Origin: Lewinellaceae bacterium
Lineage (GTDB): Bacteria > Bacteroidota > Bacteroidia > Chitinophagales > Saprospiraceae
Assembly (NCBI GenBank): GCA_020636095.1
Contig: JACJYN010000002.1
Span: 1,302,001-1,366,000 of the forward strand
DNA: 64,000 nucleotides
Direction: 5' to 3'
Shown here in pieces: positions 16,520 through 24,265 of this stretch. The notes under the pieces are model-generated. The model had not been told where the DNA came from. It ran no database searches and worked only from the letters and a program-made list of their open reading frames with translations. Each line of letters begins with the position of its first letter. Position 1 is the first letter of the stretch. Both the position numbers and the translations under genes were made by a program.

Positions 16520-18301
16520 ATGAAACATTTTAATGTGAGCTACATCATTATTGCCCTCCTCTTATTGTTGTGGGCAGGATGTAAAACCGACCCTAAACCA
16601 AAAGGTGAGGATGTCATTTTTTCCCTCAACCGCCCGCTCAATGAAGCGGCTATACAACTGGATGCAGAGCCGGACCGCCTCAATGTCCCCCTGTCTACCA
16701 GCGCCTTCGCACGCCTCGTTTGCAACTCCATTTTTCAAAACCTGCTCTCCATCGACCCGCAAAGCCTGGAGATCATCCCGCAACTGGCCAAAGCCCGCCC
16801 CACCGCCACTCCCATTACCGAAGGGCCCTACGCCGGAGGGATGGCCTACACTTTTGAAATCCACAGCCAGGCCACCTGGGACAACGGCAGCCCGGTAACC
16901 GCCGAAGACTTTATCTTCACCCTGAAGGCCGCCCTCAATCCCCAGGTTCCCGCCCCTGCTTACCGGGCGTATCTTTCTTTTATTAAAGATATACAAGTGG
17001 ACCCCGATAACCCTCGCCGGTTCACTGTGCTTACCGGCCAGAAATACATCATTGGGGAAGAAGCCATCGGTTCCGCCCTGCCGATCATGCCGGCTTATCA
17101 TTATGACCCAGACGGCCTGCTGAAGGATATTCCCCTGACCAGCCTCACCGATGAAAGCAAAGCCAAAGAGCTGGCCGCAACGGATGAGCGCCTGGCACAA
17201 TTCGCCACCCTTTTCACCAGCCCTAAATACAGCCGCGAGAAAGAGGGGATTTCCGGAAGCGGCCCCTACCGCTTTGAAAACTGGGAGACCGGGCAGCGCA
17301 TCATCGTCTCCAAAAAAGAAAACTACTGGGCGGAAGAACTCATGGAGGAATATCCTGCCCTGGCCGGCTACCCCGACAAAATCGTCTTCCAGCCTATTCC
17401 CGACGCCAATGCCGCCATCACCGCCCTGAAAGACGGGCAGATAGACGCCATGGCCAATATCCCCCCCAACGATTTCACGGACCTGCAGAAAAATGACTTC
17501 ACCGCCAGGCGGTACAACTTCTACAGCCCGCCGCTGCTGGGCAACACTTTCATCTATATCAACACCCGCATCCCCAAGCTGTCGGACAAGAGGGTAAGGA
17601 AGGCTCTGGCCTACGCCATCGATGCGGAAGAGATCATCAATACCGTCTACAATGGCCTGGGCAAACCCTACGCCAGCCCGGTGCACCCTTCTTTTGCTTA
17701 CTACAACAACGACCTTCAACCCATCCCCTACGATCCGGAAAAGGCGCGGCAATTGCTGGCGGAAGCCGGATGGGCCGACACCGACAACAACGGTATTGCC
17801 GATAAGGTCATCAACGGCAAAAAGGAAGAACTATCGCTCAACTACAAGGTCATTGCCGGCAGGGACAACCTGCAGAATGTGGCGCTGCTGGTCCAGGAGT
17901 CTGCCAAAAAAGCCGGAATCGATATCCAGATCGAAGCCAAGGAGTTTGCGGTGCTGGCCGATGACTTCAAACGACGGGATTTCGAGCTCGCCCCCTGGGG
18001 TAAGACCATCCAGCCCACCCTCTGGGAACCCAAGCAGGACTTCCACTCCGAGGGTGACGACCGCACCGGCTTTGCTTCTGCCGAATCCGATGCCCTGATC
18101 GATCAGATTCAGATAACCCTGGATGAGCAGGAGCGCAACAAGTTGTACAAGCAACTACAGGCCAAACTCTACGACGAAATGCCCCTGATCTACCTCCTGG
18201 TGCCGACCAGCCGCATCGCCATCCATAAGCGTTTTGAAACGCGGCCCTCGCCTATGTACCCAGGTTATTCTCCCAACGAAATGAAACTCATTAAAAGATA
18301 G
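16520..18301 (+). CDS. Peptide-type ABC transporter substrate-binding lipoprotein 2
   Basis: 593-aa SBP_bac_5 protein with lipoprotein signal MKHFNVSYIIIALLLLLWAGC. It matches the preceding SBP along its whole length (for example YTFEIHSQATWDNGSPVTAE, RRFTVLTGQKYIIGEEA, VRKALAYAIDAEEII, YDPEKARQLLAEAGW), so the two arose by tandem duplication and diverged. It probably serves the same permease pair with a different ligand. A strong hairpin lies between this gene and the first permease gene. Confidence 0.92.
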   Translation: MKHFNVSYIIIALLLLLWAGCKTDPKPKGEDVIFSLNRPLNEAAIQLDAEPDRLNVPLSTSAFARLVCNSIFQNLLSIDPQSLEIIPQLAKARPTATPITEGPYAGGMAYTFEIHSQATWDNGSPVTAEDFIFTLKAALNPQVPAPAYRAYLSFIKDIQVDPDNPRRFTVLTGQKYIIGEEAIGSALPIMPAYHYDPDGLLKDIPLTSLTDESKAKELAATDERLAQFATLFTSPKYSREKEGISGSGPYRFENWETGQRIIVSKKENYWAEELMEEYPALAGYPDKIVFQPIPDANAAITALKDGQIDAMANIPPNDFTDLQKNDFTARRYNFYSPPLLGNTFIYINTRIPKLSDKRVRKALAYAIDAEEIINTVYNGLGKPYASPVHPSFAYYNNDLQPIPYDPEKARQLLAEAGWADTDNNGIADKVINGKKEELSLNYKVIAGRDNLQNVALLVQESAKKAGIDIQIEAKEFAVLADDFKRRDFELAPWGKTIQPTLWEPKQDFHSEGDDRTGFASAESDALIDQIQITLDEQERNKLYKQLQAKLYDEMPLIYLLVPTSRIAIHKRFETRPSPMYPGYSPNEMKLIKR

Positions 18302-18370
18302 CCGCCCCAAAAATAAGAGTGGGCCGGAACCTGGCGCATTTTTTTGCGTACATTAGCGCAGGTATCTAAA

Positions 18371-18408
18371 GAAGGGACAAAGCCACAGGATGTCGGCTTT
18401 GTCCCTTC
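18371..18408 (+). promoter_or_regulatory. Perfect 14-bp intercistronic hairpin
   Basis: GAAGGGACAAAGCC (18371-18384), a 10-nt loop, then GGCTTTGTCCCTTC (18395-18408), ending 14 bp before the permease ATG. No U-run follows, so it is not a standard terminator. In SBP-permease operons such hairpins often stabilise the SBP mRNA or lower downstream expression; this is an inference. Confidence 0.65.
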
Positions 18409-18422
18409 CAAGCAAATATCCC

Positions 18423-19844
18423 ATGTTACAATATCTGCTCAAACGCATACTCATTTTCATCCCCACCCTGCTGGTGATCTCCCTGCTTGCCTTCGGCCTG
18501 AGCCGGGCGGCCCCCGGCGACCCCGTTGAGATGAAACTGCGAGGCTTTGGAAGTGACCAGCAGAACCTGGTCAATGCCGAGCGGATTTATCGGGAAACGG
18601 CTGCGTTTCTGGGGCTCAACAAGCCGGCCTTTTACATAGGCCTCTCTCCCGCGGCTTATCCGGATACCTTATACAATATCCTCAAAAGAGACCACCGCGA
18701 GAACCTGTCAAAGCTCATCGCCCAATACGGCAACTGGGAGCAAATCTCCGCCTACTACCAGCAACTCCTGAAAATGAACTACCTCCTGCAAAAAACTGCC
18801 GGCCAGCAGGAAAGTAATAACTTCCGTTCTATCCGCTCCTCCATCCAACAGCTCTTTCTGGCTTATTCCGACACCAGGATCACCAGCCTGCTGGAGGAGG
18901 CCGAGACTCTGGCGCTGCAGGACAGCAGCCTGCAGGCCGCCCTGCAGGAACCCATCCTTACACTGCATAGCAGCTATGAGGCCATCAAAGCAAAAGCCCG
19001 CCCGGAGCGGCTCTATATCCCCGATATTAAATGGTACGGGTTGGATAACCAGTACCACAACTGGTTGGCCGGTTTCCTGAAGCTGGATTTTGGGCTTTCC
19101 TATTACGACAGCCGGCCGGTGGCCGATAAGATGAACGACGCCCTCTTCTGGACCATACTCATCAATGGAATGGCCATCCTTCTGGCCTACCTGCTGTCTA
19201 TCCCGCTGGGGGTCTTTTCAGCTATCTGGAAAGGGTCCGTTTTTGACCGCTCCTCCACTATCCTGTTGTTCATTCTTTATTCTTTGCCAAGTTTCTGGAT
19301 CGGCACGATGTTGCTGGTCTTTTTTACTACGCCGGAATATGGGATGGACTGGTTTCCCTCCATAGGGTTGGGCAACCTGCCGACGGAGGCGCCTTTCTGG
19401 AATCGTTTTTGGGAAACAGCTTCTCACCTGGGTTTGCCGGTTTTCTGCCTGTCCTATGGAGCGCTGGCCTTTATCTCCCGGCAGATGCGGGGGGGCATGC
19501 TAAATGTCATCCGGCAGGATTACATCCGGACGGCCTGGGCCAAAGGCCTGAGCAGCCGGTCGGTGATCTGGAAACACGCTTTTCGAAACGCCCTCTTTCC
19601 CATCATTACCTTGTTTGCCAATATTTTCCCGGCTGTCTTTGCCGGCTCGGTCGCTATAGAAGTGATTTTTAATATTCCCGGTATGGGCAAGCTCACCATT
19701 GACGCCATAACGCAGCGCGACTGGCCGGTGGTGTATACCGTGCTGATGCTCTCCGCCATCCTGACGATGGCGGGCATACTGGTTGCCGACTTTTTATACG
19801 CCTGGGCCGACCCCCGGGTATCTTACAGCCGCAACAAGCAATAG
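18423..19844 (+). CDS. ABC transporter permease, DppB/OppB type, with large insertion
   Basis: 473 aa from the ATG at 18423; an upstream in-frame ATG would translate the hairpin and is rejected. The N-terminus MLQYLLKRILIFIPTLLVIS and GLSRAAPGDPVEM are typical of OppB/DppB. The C-terminal half has the five remaining membrane helices and the ATPase-docking EAA-type loop RTAWAKGLSSRSVIWKHAF. The family is normally about 310-340 aa; the extra length is a hydrophilic region of about 170 residues between helix 1 and helix 2 (roughly 45-220), which would sit in the periplasm and may contact the binding proteins. Confidence 0.9.
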   Translation: MLQYLLKRILIFIPTLLVISLLAFGLSRAAPGDPVEMKLRGFGSDQQNLVNAERIYRETAAFLGLNKPAFYIGLSPAAYPDTLYNILKRDHRENLSKLIAQYGNWEQISAYYQQLLKMNYLLQKTAGQQESNNFRSIRSSIQQLFLAYSDTRITSLLEEAETLALQDSSLQAALQEPILTLHSSYEAIKAKARPERLYIPDIKWYGLDNQYHNWLAGFLKLDFGLSYYDSRPVADKMNDALFWTILINGMAILLAYLLSIPLGVFSAIWKGSVFDRSSTILLFILYSLPSFWIGTMLLVFFTTPEYGMDWFPSIGLGNLPTEAPFWNRFWETASHLGLPVFCLSYGALAFISRQMRGGMLNVIRQDYIRTAWAKGLSSRSVIWKHAFRNALFPIITLFANIFPAVFAGSVAIEVIFNIPGMGKLTIDAITQRDWPVVYTVLMLSAILTMAGILVADFLYAWADPRVSYSRNKQ

Positions 19845-19847
19845 ATT

Positions 19848-21161
19848 ATGTTGATCGGAGTAAAAAAAGAAAAAGATATTGCCGAAGGAATCAGCCGGCG
19901 GCAGGCCATGGGGGAAAGCTACTGGGCCATTGTTCGGCGGCAGTTTCGCAAGAACCGCCTGGCGGTATGGTCCCTCCGTTTGTTGTACCTTCTGTTGTTT
20001 ACTGCACTGTCCGCCGATTTTATCGCCAACGAACGGCCTCTTTATTGTCAGATTGAAGGGGAGACGCACTTCCCGGTATTCAAACAATATGCCGTAGCGC
20101 TGGGGCTGTCTACCTGGGAAGCTCAGTTTTTCCAAAAAGGCTGGCGGGAACACGACTACGAAAAGGTAATCTGGGCGCCCATCCCCTACTCCGCCACTAC
20201 CATCGACCGGAAGAACAACAATTATCGGGCGCCGGGTGACGAACAGGATGTAACATCTGTCCGCTTCCGCCATTGGCTGGGCACCGACCAACTCGGCCGG
20301 GACATAACCGCCGGCATGATCTCCGGAACGCGCATCGCCATGCTGGTGGGGGTCGTCTCGATGTCGATCGCAGCCATCATTGGCATTTTCTTTGGCGCCC
20401 TGGCCGGCTACTTCGGCGACGACCGGTTCCAGGCATCCCGGATTGGGCTGGCCCTCAACATCCTGGGTATTCTGGCCAGCATCTTCTACGCCTTCTCGGC
20501 CCGTTCTTTCGCTTTTAGCGAAGGTACTTTCAGTGTGGAATTGCTGAAGAGTTTGGGCATTACCGCGGCCATCATGGGCTTGCTCAACTTGTTAGCCAGA
20601 GCGCTGAAACGGATTCCCTTTCTGGGTAAGTCCATCACCCTGCCTCTCGACATCATGGTCATGAGGCTCATCGAGATCATCAGCTCGGTTCCGGCTTTGT
20701 TGCTCGTGTTGAGCATATTGGCGGTCATCGAACAACCCTCTATTTTATATGTAATGGCCATTATCGGGCTCATCCGGTGGACGGGCATCGCTCGCTTTAT
20801 TCGGGCGGAATTGCTCCGCATCCGCAGCCTGGAATACATCGAAGCAGCCCAGGCGCTGGGCTACAGCGAATGGAGAATCATCTCCCGCCACGCCATTCCC
20901 AACGCCCTGACACCCGTGCTGATCACCATCGCCTTCGGGGTCGCCAGCGCAATTCTGCTGGAAGCGTTCCTTTCCTTCCTCAGCGTGGGCGTCCCTCCCG
21001 AACAGGTCACCTGGGGGTCCTTACTGCGGCTGGCCCGCTCACAGGTCTCCGCCTGGTGGCTGGCCATCTTCCCCGGCTTCGCCATCTTCCTCACCGTCAC
21101 CATCTTCAACCTGCTGGGAGAAGGCCTCACGGATGCACTGGACCCGCGATTGAGGGGGTGA
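19848..21161 (+). CDS. ABC transporter permease, DppC/OppC type, enlarged
   Basis: 437-aa inner-membrane permease starting three bases after its partner, so translation is probably coupled. The N-terminal segment RRQFRKNRLAVWSLRLL and FRHWLGTDQLGRDITAGMI are DppC/OppC hallmarks, and AAQALGYSEWRIISRHAIPN is the EAA loop. The family is usually about 280-300 aa; extra sequence lies after helix 1 and between later helices (an insertion around 200-270 containing additional hydrophobic stretches). Last gene of the importer locus; the ATPase must be encoded elsewhere. Confidence 0.9.
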   Translation: MLIGVKKEKDIAEGISRRQAMGESYWAIVRRQFRKNRLAVWSLRLLYLLLFTALSADFIANERPLYCQIEGETHFPVFKQYAVALGLSTWEAQFFQKGWREHDYEKVIWAPIPYSATTIDRKNNNYRAPGDEQDVTSVRFRHWLGTDQLGRDITAGMISGTRIAMLVGVVSMSIAAIIGIFFGALAGYFGDDRFQASRIGLALNILGILASIFYAFSARSFAFSEGTFSVELLKSLGITAAIMGLLNLLARALKRIPFLGKSITLPLDIMVMRLIEIISSVPALLLVLSILAVIEQPSILYVMAIIGLIRWTGIARFIRAELLRIRSLEYIEAAQALGYSEWRIISRHAIPNALTPVLITIAFGVASAILLEAFLSFLSVGVPPEQVTWGSLLRLARSQVSAWWLAIFPGFAIFLTVTIFNLLGEGLTDALDPRLRG

Positions 21162-21301
21162 AGATTTTTGATGTGGGATTTTTGATGCGGAATCCTCTCT
21201 ATCGAGTCAGCTAAAATTTTTGATTTGTGTCTCCAATGGGGTTGTGAAAAAAGGTATTGTGATGACTTTCACTCCGAATTAAATTTTGTCGGCCGATTCA
21301 A

Positions 21302-21332
21302 GTCCGAGCGCAATGGTAAATTGCGGCCCGAC
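21302..21332 (+). repeat. Family A REP-like hairpin, copy 1
   Basis: GTCCGAGCGCAAT, a short spacer, then ATTGCGGCCCGAC. Near-identical units lie at 29684-29714 and 33953-33983. All three are downstream of stop codons in intergenic DNA, with the same orientation relative to the window. Confidence 0.75.
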
Positions 21333-21529
21333 AACACCATCCAGCCCACCTAAATGATTACTGAAAAAGAAAAAAACAGGGTTAATCATCAAAATTTACC
21401 TCTTTAAAATACAGTAAAATAGATTAAAATTAAACACAATTACTTAATAATCAATATTTTAAATTATCAAAATAATGATAAAAAATACAGCAATCCTACG
21501 AATTGTACTTCACTAACCCTGAATGATTA

Positions 21530-21748
21530 TAGATATTTGTATTGTCAACGAAGAAGAACGACCGTTGGCAAGTTCCTTCGGAAGAGAAGGGCGGAAAAAC
21601 GACTTACTACAAAATGTGTAATCCCACGAATGCAATTATAATCCTATGAAAGATTTCGGGGGTATCAAAGGATATCCTCATTTTTGGTATGTAGATAGCC
21701 TCTCAAAGCTCTTTGAATAACCGGCCCCAAAAGGGCCGGTTTTTTTTT
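21530..21748 (+). ncRNA. Candidate small RNA or small-ORF transcript
   Basis: A region of about 220 bp ending in a textbook intrinsic terminator. It includes a possible stem around CCTTCGG and a 24-codon frame (21646-21720, starting MKDFGGIKGYPHFWYVDSLS) whose stop codon abuts the terminator stem. A near-consensus GATATTTG box lies at about 21531. It matches no RNA family I can recall. Either a regulatory RNA or a microprotein gene would explain an isolated terminator here. Confidence 0.35.
21719..21748 (+). terminator. Strong intrinsic terminator
   Basis: AACCGGCCC (21719-21727), loop, GGGCCGGTT (21733-21741), then a run of T to 21748. Perfect GC-rich stem plus T-run. No annotated gene ends just before it, which points to a small transcript upstream. 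Confidence 0.85.
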
Positions 21749-21993
21749 GCAAAAAATCCTCTCAATCGTTTACGCAACCCGCCTCATTATTGTTTCATTG
21801 AATATGATTTTTTTTTGAAATCATATTGTAAACATTCCTTCAGCATTTCGCTTCTATAGATTCGGACATAAAGAAGTGGTAATATCAAGCCATAAGCTCT
21901 TGACATTCAAGGGCTCTCTTCCGGCTTCGACTGCCCGTCTAACATTGGACACTATTGATGGCCAGGAAGTTGCGGAAGGCTCAACGCCATTCC

Positions 21994-22012
21994 GGCTTCC
22001 GACTTCCGACTT
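21994..22012. repeat. 19-bp dispersed repeat
   Basis: GGCTTCCGACTTCCGACTT, identical to 44689-44707. Between 44.6 and 44.7 kb the motif also occurs inverted (AAGTCGGAAGG), so it belongs to a palindromic intergenic repeat. Confidence 0.6.
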
Positions 22013-22121
22013 GATCTATAGCTGTTCGCTAAAGACAAAACACCCCACCTCCTCTGTTCCACTTCCTTGGCATTCTAACCGAGAAGCCCTAATTTTATCC
22101 TCAGAAAATTCAACCCAAAGC

Positions 22122-24263
22122 ATGTACAGCCAGGAAGAACAACGATCTCTTTTTGACCTTTCCAAAGCCTACCTCAATGGAGGCGGGGCGCTGCAACAGG
22201 AATCCGCCGACGAACAGATCAACAAGCTGCGCCGCCTGATCGAGTACCACGAATACCGGTACTACATTTTGAACAGCCCCGTTGTCAGCGACCCCGAGTA
22301 CGACCGGCTGTATAAGATGCTCGAAAAACTGGAAGCAGAACATCCGGAGCTGATAACTCCAGAATCCCCGACCCAGCGCGTATCCTCTGACCTGTCCAGC
22401 GATTTCCCCTCGGTAGAACACCTGACGCCCATGCTCTCCCTGGCCAATTCCTACAACGAGGAAGACCTGTTCGAATTTGACGCCCAGGTCAAGCGCTACC
22501 TCAACATACCGGAAGAGGAGGATATTGAGTACGCCGTGGAGCCCAAGTTCGACGGGGGCAGCATTGCCGTGGTCTACGAAAACGGCCGCCTGCTACGGGC
22601 CGCCACCCGCGGCAACGGTACCGTAGGGGAGGAGATCACCAACAACGCCCGCGCTATCCGCTCCATCCCCCTCCGAGCTGATTTCGCTGGCCTGGGTATC
22701 TATAAGGCCGAACTGCGGGGGGAGGTGCTCATCCGGAAAGACATTTTCAAAAAGATCAATGACCAACGCGAGGAAGAAGGGCTCAGCCTCTTCGCCAACG
22801 CCCGCAATACCGCCACCGGAGGCCTGCGAATGAAAGACCCGCAGGAGGTGGCCAAACGCGGGTTGGAAGCCTTCATCTATACGCTGGGGTACGCCGTGGA
22901 TGAGACGGGTAACGATGTGCTGTCCCGCTTTTCCACCCACCAGGAAAGCCTCGGCCGGCTCAATCAGCTGGGTTTTAAAGTACCCATTGAGGGGGTAGAA
23001 CGAACGGTCTGCAAAAACATCAAAGCTGCGGTCGGTTTCTGCCACGACTGGCAGGAAAAGCGCGACGGCTATCCTTACGAGATCGACGGTATGGTCGTAA
23101 AGGTCAACAGCCGTGAGTTGCAGGAGCGGGCGGGCTCCACCAGCCACCACCCGCGTTGGGCCATCGCCTTCAAGTTTAAGGCCAAGCAGGCTACCTCCCG
23201 CCTGTTGCGAGTGGAATACCAGGTGGGAAAGATCGGCTCCATCACCCCGGTTGCCAAAATAGAGCCGGTGCAGCTGGCTGGCGTGACGGTCTCTTCCGTT
23301 TCCCTGCACAACGAGGACTTCATCACCTCCAAGGATCTGCACATCGGCGATACGGTGCTGGTAGAACGGGCCGGCGATGTGATCCCCTACATCGTCAAAG
23401 CTATGGAGGAATTACGCAACGGTTCGGAGCAACCCATCGAATTCCCGAAGCACTGCCCCATCAACGATACGGACGAGCCGGTGGAGCTGGTCCGCATCGA
23501 GGGCGAAGCCGCCTGGCGCTGCCCCGTCTGCGTCTGCGGCGCCCAGAACCTGCAGAAAATTATTTTCCACGTTTCTAAAAACGCCATGGACATCGAGGGG
23601 TTGGGCAAGTCCATCGTCGAGCGCTTCTACGAGCTGGGCTGGCTGCGCACCATCGCCGACGTCTACCGGCTGGACTACGATAAGATCGCCGAACTGGAGG
23701 GTTTCGGCGAGAAGTCGGCGGACAACCTGAAGGAATCGGTGGAAAAAGCCAGGCAGAATCCCATCCACCGCCTGCTGCACAGCCTCAGCATCCACCATCT
23801 GGGGCAAAAGGTATCGAAGATCATCGCTGCTGAAATCAATCACGTGCTAGATTTGCGGGACTGGGACCTGGAGAAATTCACCCACATCAAGGATGTCGGG
23901 CCCGTGGTGGCGGAAAACGTCATTGCCTTCTTCAGCAATGAGCACAACATCAAGCTGTTAGAAGAAATGGAGGCGCTGGGGGTCAATATGAAGCAGACGG
24001 AAGATGACCTGCCAAAATCTGCCTCCGGCGAGGGCCCTTTCGTCGGCAAGACCATCCTCTTCACCGGTTCCCTGCAAACGCTGAGCCGCAAGGAAGCGCA
24101 GGCTAAGGCTGAAGCCGCCGGCGCCAAAATCATCAGCGCCGTCAGCGGCAACCTGGATATTCTGGTGGTGGGGGAAAAGCCGGGCTCCAAGCTAAAAAAG
24201 GCGCAAGCGCTGGGTACAGTGGAGGTGATGACGGAGGAGGAGTTTTTGGAGCGGGTGGGGTGA
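22122..24263 (+). CDS. ligA: NAD-dependent DNA ligase LigA
   Basis: 713 aa from the ATG at 22122 (MYSQEEQRSL); the in-frame extension upstream to 21876 has no family similarity. Domains in order: Ia NAD-binding (about 30-100, YHEYRYYILNSPVVSDPEYD), adenylation domain with active-site Lys142 in EPKFDGGS, OB fold, zinc finger, helix-hairpin-helix region (about 490-620) and a C-terminal BRCT domain (about 635-713). It seals nicks during replication and repair. The zinc finger is unusual: the first CxxC is CPIN (Cys445 kept, second Cys absent), while the second half is RCPVCVCGAQ with Cys467, 470 and 472. Convergent with the copB pseudogene. Confidence 0.96.
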   Translation: MYSQEEQRSLFDLSKAYLNGGGALQQESADEQINKLRRLIEYHEYRYYILNSPVVSDPEYDRLYKMLEKLEAEHPELITPESPTQRVSSDLSSDFPSVEHLTPMLSLANSYNEEDLFEFDAQVKRYLNIPEEEDIEYAVEPKFDGGSIAVVYENGRLLRAATRGNGTVGEEITNNARAIRSIPLRADFAGLGIYKAELRGEVLIRKDIFKKINDQREEEGLSLFANARNTATGGLRMKDPQEVAKRGLEAFIYTLGYAVDETGNDVLSRFSTHQESLGRLNQLGFKVPIEGVERTVCKNIKAAVGFCHDWQEKRDGYPYEIDGMVVKVNSRELQERAGSTSHHPRWAIAFKFKAKQATSRLLRVEYQVGKIGSITPVAKIEPVQLAGVTVSSVSLHNEDFITSKDLHIGDTVLVERAGDVIPYIVKAMEELRNGSEQPIEFPKHCPINDTDEPVELVRIEGEAAWRCPVCVCGAQNLQKIIFHVSKNAMDIEGLGKSIVERFYELGWLRTIADVYRLDYDKIAELEGFGEKSADNLKESVEKARQNPIHRLLHSLSIHHLGQKVSKIIAAEINHVLDLRDWDLEKFTHIKDVGPVVAENVIAFFSNEHNIKLLEEMEALGVNMKQTEDDLPKSASGEGPFVGKTILFTGSLQTLSRKEAQAKAEAAGAKIISAVSGNLDILVVGEKPGSKLKKAQALGTVEVMTEEEFLERVG

Positions 24264-24265
24264 AT

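Larger units (their letters stand above)
21162..22121. other. 960-bp non-coding region before ligA
   Basis: AT-rich in 21340-21560. It contains, in order, a family A hairpin (21302-21332), a candidate small transcript with a strong terminator (about 21530-21748), a foldback AATATGATTT / AAATCATATT (21801-21810 and 21818-21827) with a T-rich loop, and GGCTTCCGACTTCCGACTT (21994-22012), which recurs near 44.7 kb. An open frame runs from 21876 into ligA, but its translation has no family character, so I treat it as untranslated. Confidence 0.6.

Noticed and set aside
21876..22121. N-terminal extension of LigA by 82 residues
   Set aside because: The extension crosses a dispersed repeat and has no similarity to the LigA N-terminus, while MYSQEEQRSL at 22122 starts just before the conserved domain Ia.
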